Assembly (NCBI RefSeq): GCF_003945385.1
Contig: NZ_AP018920.1
Coordinates: 806,001 to 870,000, forward strand
DNA length: 64,000 nucleotides
From: Pseudonocardia autotrophica
GTDB lineage: Bacteria; Actinomycetota; Actinomycetes; Mycobacteriales; Pseudonocardiaceae
Reading direction: 5' to 3'
The first letter of the stretch is position 1. The number at the start of each line of letters is the position of its first letter. Of the stretch, positions 51,062 through 59,421 are shown piece after piece. The notes below the pieces were generated by a model. The model worked only from the letters and a program-made list of their open reading frames with translations, was not told the DNA's origin and searched no databases. Both the position numbers and the translations under genes were made by a program.

Positions 51062-51306
51062 GGGTACCTCGGTCGGCGCGCCACCGGTCCCTTCGGGGCC
51101 GGCGGCGTGTGCTGTTGAGCTGGGACGGCTGCGCTGTTGCAGCCCGCTCGCCGGAGGAGCGGCTACCCACATCCGGCACACGGACCCGACCGAGCGCGCA
51201 GAAGCTCGTCCACGCACCAGGGGCGACCGTGGACGCAGCAGCCGGACGCAGAACTCCCCGGTCCCGCCTCGTCCAGGTTGCGGCCCCTGCCTTCTAGGCT
51301 GGCGGG

Positions 51307-51699
51307 GTGGTGGCGAGGAGTCGCAAGGCGCGGTTGGGTGCGCGTCGCCGGAAGCGGGTGGCCGCGGTCGTCAACGATCTGACCGACGAGCAGTGGAGCG
51401 CGCTGCGCGAGGCCTGGGGCGGATGCGCGTACTGCGGCGCGGTCGACGACCTGCCACAGCGCGACTGCGTGCTGCCGATCTCGCGCGGAGGCCGCTACAC
51501 CGTCGACAACGTCGTCCCGGCGTGCCGGTCGTGCAACAGCAGCAAGTGCAACGACGAGGTCACCGGGTGGCTGCGCCGGAAGCGGCTCGACGAGCAGGCG
51601 TTCCTGCGCCGCTACGTCGACATCCGGGCCGTGCTGGTGGCGGCGGAATCGGCTGCGGCGGTGTCCGATCCGGCGATGTCGCCCCCGCCGGTGGAGTGA
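51307..51699 (+). CDS. HNH endonuclease-like protein
   Basis: A 130-residue protein. Zinc Cys pairs C40-x2-C43 and C73-x2-C76 frame a beta-beta-alpha nuclease core RDCVLPISRGGRYTVDNVV, with N68 and the tail N77-x2-K80. The first catalytic His of HNH (normally DH in DHVxPxSxGG) is Cys54. Whether cleavage is kept is doubtful; the subgroup may use the Cys differently. A basic N-terminus (RSRKARLGARRRKR) can hold DNA. GTG 51307/51310 start. Stand-alone gene. Confidence 0.78.
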   Translation: MVARSRKARLGARRRKRVAAVVNDLTDEQWSALREAWGGCAYCGAVDDLPQRDCVLPISRGGRYTVDNVVPACRSCNSSKCNDEVTGWLRRKRLDEQAFLRRYVDIRAVLVAAESAAAVSDPAMSPPPVE

Positions 51700-52162
51700 T
51701 CTCGCCGGCGTCGTCGAGGCCTTCCCTCGCGACCGCGGACCGGCGGTGCCGACGTGTGGGGGAGTCTCGGGTGGCGCTCGCGTCCACGGAGTCCGACCTC
51801 GGGGTGTCGGCAGGGCCGGCGGGGTGCCGGTGAGATCCCGGTCCGCCGCTCGTCTCTCCTGAGCGGCCGGGCCGGGACGATCGCCGGGTCCGTCTCCACA
51901 GCCCCTCGCCGTGAAATTCTCGGCGAAACGATGCGTTTCTGTCGCCACGCCGCTTCGGGTTTCGATTGTCCACGATGTCTCCAGTGAGCGGACGTATTGC
52001 CGAGAGGTTCGGTCAGGTAGTTGTCTTTACTGCAAGGATGGCGGCGGTCCGATCTGATCCGAGAAGCGCGTCATCGTCGAGCCTGCGTAACTTCACGGAT
52101 CCAGAGACCGAACTGATCGGTACTCTTCGGTCGAGTCTGCGGGAGCGAGCGAGGAGATAATC
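51700..52162. other. 463-bp region without a convincing gene
   Basis: Between the HNH gene and the small membrane protein. The right half (from about 51900) is AT-richer than anything nearby. It holds the perfect palindrome GAAACG-ATG-CGTTTC (51925-51939). Short frames here (e.g. 51966-52160) lack a ribosome site and typical codon use. Probable promoter for the gene at 52163. Confidence 0.45.
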
Positions 52163-52426
52163 GTGCGAACGCTGCTCAAGTTCGGTGCGATCGTCACCGC
52201 GATCGGTTTCATCATGACTGCCCTGTCCGGCAGCCGGATCATCAATCCCGATCCAGGAATGGTGGGTGCGGATATCGGCAGTGGTATCGGGTTCGGATTC
52301 GGGCAGATGATCGGCTGGATCGGGGTGGCCTGCGTTGCCATCTCCTTTATCGGCCTGTCGGTGCAGGCGTTCTCCAGGGACGTAAATGAACACTCTCCGA
52401 GGCTGAATCCACTCCGTTTCCCATAG
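52163..52426 (+). CDS. Small hypothetical membrane protein
   Basis: An 87-residue protein with two membrane helices (about residues 5-22 and 45-68) joined by a Gly-rich loop GADIGSGIGFGFGQMIGW. No known motif. GTG 52163 has a good ribosome site (gaggaga, 52151-52157). Lower GC at third positions than neighbours, together with the AT-rich upstream region, hints at acquisition or a lowly expressed gene. Confidence 0.6.
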   Translation: MRTLLKFGAIVTAIGFIMTALSGSRIINPDPGMVGADIGSGIGFGFGQMIGWIGVACVAISFIGLSVQAFSRDVNEHSPRLNPLRFP

Positions 52427-52592
52427 TGGAGTTGTCCGGCGGTCGGATGTGCAGCCGGCAGGGCCTCCGGTGGTCCTGCTCATGCACGGTGCCGGGGGAA
52501 TCGTGATGGCGCGGGCCAGTCGTTGTGGCGCAGGTACGCGCCGGCAGCGAGCCGGTCCGAGTCGGTGAGTGGGGCCCGCAGCGAGGTCGGTC

Positions 52593-53177
52593 TCAGCCGG
52601 GCTGCTCGATCCACGGCCGCAGGTACTCCCGGTCCAACGGAGTGGTCGGCGGCACGAGCGTGATCATCCTGCGGACGCGCTCGGCCGCGTCGCGGGTCAG
52701 GCGGAATTCCTCGTCGCGCGTCATGACGTTCTCGGGTCCGTACTGGCGGGCGCAGGCCACGATCCGGGGCACGACGCTCCGCAGGTCGTCGGCGTCGTAC
52801 CTGACGATTCCCGGGTCGAGCCCGGCGTCGCGGAGTCGGTCCTCGATGTGGTGCAACTGATCGGACAGCCATCCCCAGGGGTCGGCGGTCAGTTCCGGCG
52901 ACCAGGCCCGGTCGCTGGGCTCGACCCCGTCGAACGACGGGTGGTAGTGGGCGGCGGCCCATTCTCCCGGCCGGTCGAGGCGGTCGAAGAGGTCGGCCCG
53001 CCAGAACGTGGTGTCGACAACGGTCCGCTGGGAAGCGGACTCGGTGCCGCGGTGCTGCTGAGGGTCGAGAAGCCGCAACTCGACCCGCGCTCCGTGCTCC
53101 ATGGTCGCGTCGGGGGCGACCTCGAACCACCGCCTGACGTCGACGGCGAGGCGGGTGAAGGCAAAGGTGATGATCAT
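52593..53177 (-). CDS. Hypothetical protein
   Basis: A 194-residue soluble protein with no motif I recognise. The first 90 residues look like beta strands with many charged residues (FAFTRLAVDVRRWFEVAP, VELRLLDP, RTVVDTTFWRADLFDRLD, then AHYHPSFDG); the rest is helical. HYHP could bind a metal. Start ATG 53177. Same direction as, and 22 bp downstream of, the HAD gene, so possibly co-transcribed with it. Confidence 0.6.
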   Translation of the reverse strand: MIITFAFTRLAVDVRRWFEVAPDATMEHGARVELRLLDPQQHRGTESASQRTVVDTTFWRADLFDRLDRPGEWAAAHYHPSFDGVEPSDRAWSPELTADPWGWLSDQLHHIEDRLRDAGLDPGIVRYDADDLRSVVPRIVACARQYGPENVMTRDEEFRLTRDAAERVRRMITLVPPTTPLDREYLRPWIEQPG

Positions 53178-53199
53178 CTGTGACCCTCCGGATCACTCG

Positions 53200-53880
53200 T
53201 CAGAGCTGCTCGGCCAGATCGGCGAGGCCGGTGGCGTGGACATCGAAACGGTCGGCGCTGGTCGGCGGATCCCCGGCGGGGCGTTCGACGTAGGCGGTGC
53301 GCATGCCGAGGGCTGCTGCGCCGCGCAGGTCCCAGGCGTGTGCGGCGACCATGAGTACACGTTCGGGAGCGACCGCCGCGACATCGAGTGCGAGCCGGTA
53401 GACGACAGCGGCGGGTTTGTAGGTCGCGGCGCTCTCGGTCGACAGGGCCTGATGCCAGCGCAGGCCGGCGTGGGCGTTGAGCCGGAGCAGTGTCGATCGG
53501 TCGGCGTTGGACAGGCCGATCACGGGGTAGCGCTCGGCGAGACGGGTCAGCCCTGATCCTGAGTCGGCGAACGGCGGTAGCCGGGTCGAGGCGGTGGTGA
53601 GACGTCGCTGGTCCGCGGGGACGTCGATTCCGGCGTGCCGAGCCACCATGGCCGCGGCCTCGGCGTCGAGGATGCTGCTCGGGACGAACTCGCGCTCCCC
53701 GGCGACGATGCGCTCGTGCTCGGTCGCGACGTGCCCCTGCCAGCGTGCGACGAGTTCGGCCGCGGTTGCGGGATCCGGTCGTGGAGCGACCTCGTCGATG
53801 GCGCTGCGCAGCCCTGCTGCCTCGTCCACCAGCGTTCCGAGCACGTCGAACACCACCACATCGATGTCGATCGGCGCCAT
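53200..53880 (-). CDS. HAD-type haloacid dehalogenase (type II)
   Basis: A 226-residue HAD hydrolase: nucleophile Asp in VVFDVLGTLVDE (about residue 12), motif II Ser in IGLSNADRST, motif III Lys in ATYKPAA, and MVAAHAWDLRGAAALGMRTAYVERP, which is characteristic of L-2-haloacid dehalogenases. It would convert 2-halo acids to 2-hydroxy acids, or serve as a small phosphatase. ATG 53880; divergent from the CGNR gene (63 bp). Confidence 0.87.
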   Translation of the reverse strand: MAPIDIDVVVFDVLGTLVDEAAGLRSAIDEVAPRPDPATAAELVARWQGHVATEHERIVAGEREFVPSSILDAEAAAMVARHAGIDVPADQRRLTTASTRLPPFADSGSGLTRLAERYPVIGLSNADRSTLLRLNAHAGLRWHQALSTESAATYKPAAVVYRLALDVAAVAPERVLMVAAHAWDLRGAAALGMRTAYVERPAGDPPTSADRFDVHATGLADLAEQL

Positions 53881-53943
53881 GCCCGCCTCCGGTCTGTAAG
53901 GGTTAAAGTGACGTTGTTCAGCCTGCAGGAGGGGGCGTAAGGG

Positions 53944-54570
53944 ATGCAAGTGCTTCTTGACGATTACTCGTTCGCAGCGACCCTGGCGACCGAGCTGGCG
54001 AACACCACCCCCGAGGTATGGCAGGGGCCGGATCACCTGGGCGACCTCGACGCACTGGTCGACTTCGCCGACGAGTTCGACCGTGCGGCAGCCGCCCCAT
54101 CGGATCCGGACGGGCACTTCGGGCTCGGGGAGCTCGCGCGTGCGGCTGATGATCGTCGGCTGAGGGCGGCGCAGTCGCTGCGCTACGTCGTTCGCGAACT
54201 GATCGACGCGCCGGTGCGGGAGCGGCTCGTCGCGGGGGCCACCACATTGACGGCCTCCGCCGGAGCACTCACGTTGGTTCCGGGAAGCCGGTCCGCTCGC
54301 TGGGCCGTGGAACTCGCGCCGGGCAGCGGGATCGACGAGGCTCTCGCGCTGATCTGCGGAGTCGGGGTGCTCGGTGTCGTCCAGGCACTCGGGGAGCAGC
54401 GGTTCCGGCAGTGCAGTGCGCCCACCTGTGTCGGGGCGTTCATCGATTCCACCCGGGCCGGGCGTCGTCGTTATTGCATGCCCGGCTTGTGCGGCAACAG
54501 GGTGAATGTCGCCAATCACCGTGCTCGACGGGCGGCAACGGTCGGGGGCGGCCGCACGGTCCGAGAGTGA
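53944..54570 (+). CDS. CGNR zinc-finger (ABATE-domain) transcription factor
   Basis: A 208-residue regulator. The N-terminal 145 residues fit an ABATE ligand domain (LATELANTTPEVW, LRYVVRELIDA); the C-terminus has the zinc finger C157-x4-C162 ... C178-x4-C183-G-N-R. Such proteins are stress-response regulators in actinomycetes. ATG 53944 has GGAGGGGG (53930-53937) 6 bases before it. It is divergent from the dehalogenase gene, its likely target. Confidence 0.88.
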   Translation: MQVLLDDYSFAATLATELANTTPEVWQGPDHLGDLDALVDFADEFDRAAAAPSDPDGHFGLGELARAADDRRLRAAQSLRYVVRELIDAPVRERLVAGATTLTASAGALTLVPGSRSARWAVELAPGSGIDEALALICGVGVLGVVQALGEQRFRQCSAPTCVGAFIDSTRAGRRRYCMPGLCGNRVNVANHRARRAATVGGGRTVRE

Positions 54571-54698
54571 CCGGGGCCGGGCCGGCGGTCAGGTGTCCGC
54601 AGGCGGGGAGCGTGGAGCCGTCGCCGACGTTGGTGGAGGCTCGCCCGCGCGTCCGGCCAGCATCTCGAACTGACCGATGACGTCCCTGCCGCTCGGCT

Positions 54699-54890
54699 CT
54701 ACGTGATTCGGAGGGCGCAGCTGGGGTGGAGGCGCACGGCCTCGGTCACACGCCCGGGTAGCTCCTCCGGAGGGTCGGGTACCAGCACGGTCACCGGTCC
54801 GCCCTCTTCGTCCTGGTCGAATGCCTCCGGAGCGGTCAGCATGCAGATGCCGCCGCTGACGCAGACGCCGCGGTTGGCGGCGATCTGCAT
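54699..54890 (-). CDS. Ferredoxin (3Fe-4S type)
   Basis: A 63-residue electron carrier: C10-x5-C16 in GVCVSGGIC, and a late Cys in HPSCALRI. The middle Cys of the usual CxxCxxC is absent, so a [3Fe-4S] cluster is expected, as in actinobacterial P450 ferredoxins. ATG 54890 is 7 bp behind the P450 stop; it delivers electrons to that P450. No ferredoxin reductase is nearby. Too short for many gene callers. Confidence 0.85.
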   Translation of the reverse strand: MQIAANRGVCVSGGICMLTAPEAFDQDEEGGPVTVLVPDPPEELPGRVTEAVRLHPSCALRIT

Positions 54891-54897
54891 GGGGCCC

Positions 54898-56106
54898 TCA
54901 CCAGGTGACCGGTAGCTCGTGTAGACCGAAGAGCATCCCGTCGTGGTCGTAGTCGAGCTCGTCGGAGGGGGCCGCGATCTGCAGGGTGGGTATCCGCGTG
55001 AACAGGGTCGAGAACGCAACCTCCAGCTCGGTGCGTGCGAGGTGCTGTCCGATGCACTGGTGGACGCCGTAGCCGAAGGCGACGTGGCGCCGGTTGCCCC
55101 GGTGGATGTCGAGCGTGCCGGGATTGTCGAAGACCTTCGGGTCCCAGTCGGCCGCGGCGAGCAGCGGGACGACGCCCTCGCCGGCACGGATGACCGTGCC
55201 GCCGATCACGACATCCTCGAGCGCGACTCGACTGGGGACGTAGTCGGCGATGCTGAGGTAGCGCAGCAGTTCCTCGACGGCCTCGGGAAGCAGCGTGAGG
55301 TCGTTCTGCAGCGCGGCCAGCTGGTCGGGGTGTTCCAGCAGCGCCGTGACGCCCAGCGAGATCATGTGCGAGGTGGTCTCGTGACCCGCGGTGAGCAGCA
55401 GCATGCAGCTGGCGACCAGGTCCTGGCGGCGCAGCTCGCCGGTGGGCTCGAGATGCTCGGTCGCCAGCCTGCTCGTCAGGTCGTCGCCGGGTGTGTGGAG
55501 TTTCTCCTCGACCAGGGTGTCCAGGTAGGCGCGCAGCGCGGTGAAGGCGGCGCCGACCTGTTCGCGGGTGCTCTGCCTGGACAGAATGACCCGCGCCTGC
55601 TGCTGGAAGAACTCGTGCCGGCTGTAGGGCACGCCGAGCAGCTGGCAAATCACCAGTGACGGCACCGGCAGGGCGAACTCGTCGACCAGGTCCACCGGCG
55701 GTGACTTGCGGAGCAGGTCGTCGATGAGGCCGTCGACCACCGACTGGATGCCGGCGCGCAGTGTCTTGGTGCGCTTGACGGTGAACTCCGGGATCAGCAT
55801 GCGCCGGAAGAAGGAGTGCTCCGGCGGGTCCATCCGCGAGAACGGGGGCCGCTGTTGCCGGGCGATGGTCCTGATCTCCGGGTTGACCGCTGGCATGCCG
55901 GGATGAGCCAGGTCGGAGCTGAACGCCGGACTGGCGAGCACCGTACGGACGTCCTCGTGCAGGGTCACCAGCCAGGCGGGTGTGCCATCGGGCATGCGCA
56001 CCCGGGAGATCGGCTGCTCGGCGCGGAGTCGCTCGTACTCCTTCGGCGGCTCGAACGGGCATTGCCGCTGCATCGGAAAGTCCTGACCGAGCGTGTCCTC
56101 TGCCAT
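54898..56106 (-). CDS. Cytochrome P450 monooxygenase
   Basis: A 402-residue soluble P450: I-helix AGHETTSH (240-247) with the acid-alcohol pair E-T, K-helix ExxR in EELLRYL, and the heme loop FGYGVHQCIGQ with ligand Cys351. Length and motifs fit the CYP105/CYP107-like actinobacterial class. It hydroxylates a hydrophobic small molecule using the adjacent ferredoxin. ATG 56106 follows aggagg. A TetR gene is divergent 121 bp away; palindromes at 56122-56136 and 56162-56176. Confidence 0.93.
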   Translation of the reverse strand: MAEDTLGQDFPMQRQCPFEPPKEYERLRAEQPISRVRMPDGTPAWLVTLHEDVRTVLASPAFSSDLAHPGMPAVNPEIRTIARQQRPPFSRMDPPEHSFFRRMLIPEFTVKRTKTLRAGIQSVVDGLIDDLLRKSPPVDLVDEFALPVPSLVICQLLGVPYSRHEFFQQQARVILSRQSTREQVGAAFTALRAYLDTLVEEKLHTPGDDLTSRLATEHLEPTGELRRQDLVASCMLLLTAGHETTSHMISLGVTALLEHPDQLAALQNDLTLLPEAVEELLRYLSIADYVPSRVALEDVVIGGTVIRAGEGVVPLLAAADWDPKVFDNPGTLDIHRGNRRHVAFGYGVHQCIGQHLARTELEVAFSTLFTRIPTLQIAAPSDELDYDHDGMLFGLHELPVTW

Positions 56107-56121
56107 GAGAACCTCCTATGT

Positions 56122-56176
56122 GAGAGTCATTCTCTCCGTTTAATCCGCTCAGGCTACAATCGGAGGAAGTTCCTCC
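56122..56176. promoter_or_regulatory. Two inverted repeats in the P450/TetR divergent promoter
   Basis: GAGAG-TCATT-CTCTC (56122-56136) and GGAGGAA-G-TTCCTCC (56162-56176) are both perfect. Between them lies AT-rich DNA (TTTAAT, TACAAT) suitable for -10 elements. The TetR protein encoded at 56228 is the likely binder. Confidence 0.58.
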
Positions 56177-56227
56177 ACAAGTGGTGGGTGAGGGTGGCGC
56201 GAGCCAGTGGCCGAGAGGGTGACCCGA

Positions 56228-56878
56228 ATGCGAGCAGACGCCCGACGCAACCGCGAGCAGCTCGTCACCGCGGCCCGTCAGGTCTTCCTCGAACAGGGCG
56301 TCGACGCGCCTCTGGACGAGATCGCGCGGCGCGCGGGGGTGGGTATCGCGACCCTGTACCGGCGCTTCCCCGACCGCCAGGCGCTGATCCAGCAGGTCAT
56401 GCAGGACAACCTCGAACGGTCGCGAGCGGCCTTGGAACGCGCCGCCGAGGAGCATTCCGACGCGTGGAGCGCGCTGGTGGCATACCTGCACGACGTCGTG
56501 GACGAGCAGATCACGCTGCTGGTCCCGGTCCTTGCGCCGAACATTCACGAGGAGCTCCGGCGCCGAGGTGACGTCTGGTCACGCCGGGAAGAGGTCATCG
56601 GGCGGTTCGAGCAGCTCGTTCAGGCCGCCAAGCGGGAGGGTCGGCTCCGTGGCGACGTCGGCGCCGGTGACCTCGAGGTCTGGATGGTCAAAGTGTGTCG
56701 TCCGATACCCGTGCTCACCACCGAGCAGAACGAGCTGGCAACTCACCGCCAGCTCCGAGTGCTCATCGACGGGCTGCTCGCCGACACCGCCGGCGGGCCA
56801 CTGCCCGGCACACCACAGGACGGCCGGGTGCAGCTGGTGCTTACCGGCCTCGACACCCACTCTGCCGACGCACGGTGA
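56228..56878 (+). CDS. TetR family regulator
   Basis: A 216-residue TetR: MRADARRNREQLVTAARQVFLEQG, HTH LDEIARRAGVGIATLYRRFPDRQAL, then a helical ligand domain. ATG 56228 gives the family's typical start; GTG 56207 would add seven residues. Divergent from the P450/ferredoxin pair and presumably its repressor. Confidence 0.88.
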   Translation: MRADARRNREQLVTAARQVFLEQGVDAPLDEIARRAGVGIATLYRRFPDRQALIQQVMQDNLERSRAALERAAEEHSDAWSALVAYLHDVVDEQITLLVPVLAPNIHEELRRRGDVWSRREEVIGRFEQLVQAAKREGRLRGDVGAGDLEVWMVKVCRPIPVLTTEQNELATHRQLRVLIDGLLADTAGGPLPGTPQDGRVQLVLTGLDTHSADAR

Positions 56879-56942
56879 CCGCGTCCCGGTCTCCTGGGCG
56901 TCTGCCGTCGGGCCGGCGCATCCTGGGCGGTCCCGGCGCCGT

Positions 56943-56970
56943 CACCCTCAGTCCCGCGCTCTCGAGGGTG
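56943..56970. terminator. Hairpin between convergent genes
   Basis: CACCCTC (56943-56949) pairs perfectly with GAGGGTG (56964-56970) around a 14-base loop, in the 124-bp gap between the TetR stop and the enoyl-CoA hydratase stop. Confidence 0.45.
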
Positions 56971-57002
56971 TGTCGTGCGAGCGGAAGGTCGTCGTCCTGG
57001 TT

Positions 57003-57842
57003 CTACCGTCGACGGGACAGCGCCCTGATCCTCTCGATACCGGCTGGATCGATGATGTCGCCGTGCCGGGCGAGTGCGTTGGCGTGGCCGGCGATGTGGA
57101 GTGCGAAGGCCGAGTCCGTTGCGACGTCCTGTCCCTGGGCGGCGAGCGAGCCGTTGACGCCGGCCTTGGCCAGGCGCAGCGCGTACGCGGGCATCACGGC
57201 GATGCGTCGAGCCAGGTCCAGGGTGAACTCGGTGAGCCGGTCGTCGGACACGACGTGGTTGACCATCCCCAGCCTGTGTGCATCGGAGGCGGTTATCGGC
57301 TGCCCGGTGAACAGCATCTCCTTGGCCTTGCGTGCTCCGACCTCCCAGGCGTGGGTGAAGTACTCCATGCCGTTGAGGCCGAAGGCTGCGACCGGGTCGG
57401 AGAAGGTGGCCGACTCGGCGGCGACGATGAGATCCATCGGCCACAGCAGCATCAGGCCGCCGGCTATGGAGCGGCCCTGCGCGGCGGCGATCGTCGGTTT
57501 GGGCAGGTCCCTCCACCGTCGGCAGAGCCCCAGGTAGGCTTCGCACTCGAAGGCATGCCTGCCTTCGACTCCGTCGGCGTCGAAGGCCCCCTCCATCGTG
57601 GCGACCGGTGGCCCGGGGATCGGGACGTCGGCCTCGGTGAGGTCGTGGCCGGCGGAGAAGTCGGGGCCGTTGGCCGCCAGGACGATCACCTTGACCTGCC
57701 GGTCCGTGGCGGCGGCGCTCAGCGCGGCGTCGAGCTCGTAGAGCAGCGCCGGGTTCTGGGCGTTGCGCCGCTCCGGCCGGTTCAGGGTCACCCGAGCGAT
57801 GTCGGGCTCCGGGTGGTCGACGAGGACCAGCTGAGCACTCAC
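57003..57842 (-). CDS. Enoyl-CoA hydratase/isomerase family protein
   Basis: A 279-residue crotonase-fold enzyme: VTLNRPERRNAQN, FSAGHDLTEA (first oxyanion strand) and AAQGRSIAGGLMLLWPMDLIVAAESATFSDPVAAFGL (second oxyanion Gly). The two catalytic Glu of true hydratases are replaced (GGLMLLW and SDPV), so it is probably an isomerase, hydrolase or ring-cleaving crotonase rather than a hydratase. A Met/His-rich helix follows (GMEYFTHAW). GTG 57842 overlaps the ligase stop by 4 bp. Confidence 0.86.
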   Translation of the reverse strand: MSAQLVLVDHPEPDIARVTLNRPERRNAQNPALLYELDAALSAAATDRQVKVIVLAANGPDFSAGHDLTEADVPIPGPPVATMEGAFDADGVEGRHAFECEAYLGLCRRWRDLPKPTIAAAQGRSIAGGLMLLWPMDLIVAAESATFSDPVAAFGLNGMEYFTHAWEVGARKAKEMLFTGQPITASDAHRLGMVNHVVSDDRLTEFTLDLARRIAVMPAYALRLAKAGVNGSLAAQGQDVATDSAFALHIAGHANALARHGDIIDPAGIERIRALSRRR

Positions 57843-59383
57843 GTCGAGCTCCGGTCGGTGAGCGGGCGGTCCGGGGACAGGTACTTCTCCTTGAGCAGGC
57901 GTTTGAAGATCTTGCCGGTGTCCTCGCGGGGGAGCTCCTCGACGAGGACGACCTCGCGCGGCACCTTGTAGCGCGCCAGACGCGAGGAGACGTGGTCACG
58001 GATGTCCTCGGCCGCGAGCGTCGCCCCGGGGAGGGGCTGGACGTGGGCGGCGATCGCCTCGCCCATGTCGGAATCCGGGATGCCGAAGACGGCGACGTCG
58101 GCGACTCCGTCGAGATCGTGCAGGCATGCCTCGATCTCGGCCGGGTAGATGTTCACCCCGCCGGAGATGACCATGTCGTTCTGCCGGTCGGCGAGATAGA
58201 GGTAGCCGTCCACGTCGAGATGCCCGATGTCGCCCAGGGTGAGGTAGCCCTCTTGCTCCATGCCCCGGCGTTTGGCGTCGTCGTCGATATAGGTGAAGTC
58301 GGGCCATCCGGAGAACGGTCTGCCGTAGACGATGCCGTCCTCGCCGGTCGGTAGCTCGGTGCCGTGCTCGTCGAGGATGCGCACGTCGGCGTCCAGCACC
58401 GGTCGCCCGACGGTGCCCGGGCGGGTCAGGGCCTCGGTCGAGTCGCAGGCGGTGAAGGCGCCGATCTCCGCGCCGCCGTAGTACTCGTGGACGATCGGTC
58501 CCAGCCAGTCGATCATGGCTGCCTTGACCTGCGGTGGGCACGGTGCGGCGGCGTGGACGATCGCGGTCAGCGACGACAGGTCGTACGAGCGGCGAACCGG
58601 TTCCGGCAGCTGGAGGAGGCGGACGAACATCGTCGGCACCATCTGCACCGTCGTCACCCGGTGCTGTTCGACCAGCCGGAGGAACCCCTCGGCGTCGAAC
58701 CGGGGCATGACGTGCACGTCCATCCCCATCGCCAGGGAGAACACCGCGTGCGCATTGGGCGCCGAGTGGTACAGCGGCGCCGGGACGAGCGTCGTTGCTC
58801 CCTCGCGGAGATGGAACAACGAGGCCACGTTCGCCAGCGCGGTCGGCCGGTCCCGGGGTGGGATGGGATCCCGGAGGACGCCCTTCGCGGATCCGGTCGT
58901 GCCCGAGGTGTAGATCACGGCCATCGGTGCCGGTGGGGCCTGCTCGGTCCATGGCTCGTTGGCGCCGATCAGATCCTCGAGCGTCGGCACCCGGCGGGTC
59001 GGCGGCCGCGTCGGCAGCCGGTACGCGGCGCGGACCGCGTCCGGCTCGACGGCCTCGATGATCGACAGGTCGGGTGCCTGCGCGGCCACCACCGGCAGGA
59101 GATCGCCGTGCACGACGGCCAGGCGGGACCGGCTGTTCTCCAGCGCGTGCGCGAGATCGTCTCCGGTCCAGTGCCAGTTGAGCGGGACCGGTACCGCGCC
59201 GATGCGCCCGGCCGCGAGGGTGACCTCGAGGAACGCGGTCTCGTTCCGCATGAGCAGCGCGATGCGGTCTCCCGCACCGACCCCCGCTGCGCGGAGGCCC
59301 GTCGCCAGCCGTGCGGCACGGCCCTGCACCTCGCCGTGCGTGCGGGACTCCTCGCCGGTCCAGATCCTCGGCTCGTCGGACAT
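57839..59383 (-). CDS. AMP-forming acyl-CoA synthetase
   Basis: A 514-residue ligase: ATP loop AVIYTSGTTGSAKGV, EYYGGAEIGAFTACDS, EGYLTLGDIGHLDVDGYLYLADRQNDMVISGGVNIYPAEIE, and C-terminal Lys in EDTGKIFKRLL. The N-terminus is short (first strand at about residue 35), yet the enzyme is complete. ATG 59383 follows ggagag. It forms a unit with the crotonase gene and lies 38 bp behind the frameshifted deacetylase. Confidence 0.9.
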   Translation of the reverse strand: MSDEPRIWTGEESRTHGEVQGRAARLATGLRAAGVGAGDRIALLMRNETAFLEVTLAAGRIGAVPVPLNWHWTGDDLAHALENSRSRLAVVHGDLLPVVAAQAPDLSIIEAVEPDAVRAAYRLPTRPPTRRVPTLEDLIGANEPWTEQAPPAPMAVIYTSGTTGSAKGVLRDPIPPRDRPTALANVASLFHLREGATTLVPAPLYHSAPNAHAVFSLAMGMDVHVMPRFDAEGFLRLVEQHRVTTVQMVPTMFVRLLQLPEPVRRSYDLSSLTAIVHAAAPCPPQVKAAMIDWLGPIVHEYYGGAEIGAFTACDSTEALTRPGTVGRPVLDADVRILDEHGTELPTGEDGIVYGRPFSGWPDFTYIDDDAKRRGMEQEGYLTLGDIGHLDVDGYLYLADRQNDMVISGGVNIYPAEIEACLHDLDGVADVAVFGIPDSDMGEAIAAHVQPLPGATLAAEDIRDHVSSRLARYKVPREVVLVEELPREDTGKIFKRLLKEKYLSPDRPLTDRSST

Positions 59384-59421
59384 CGGTTCTCTCCTGCCGT
59401 AGATGCACCAGGGACTGCTGG

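Noticed and set aside
51966..52160. Short frame ahead of the small membrane protein
   Set aside because: No ribosome site, ends just before a better-supported start; overlaps promoter-like AT-rich DNA.
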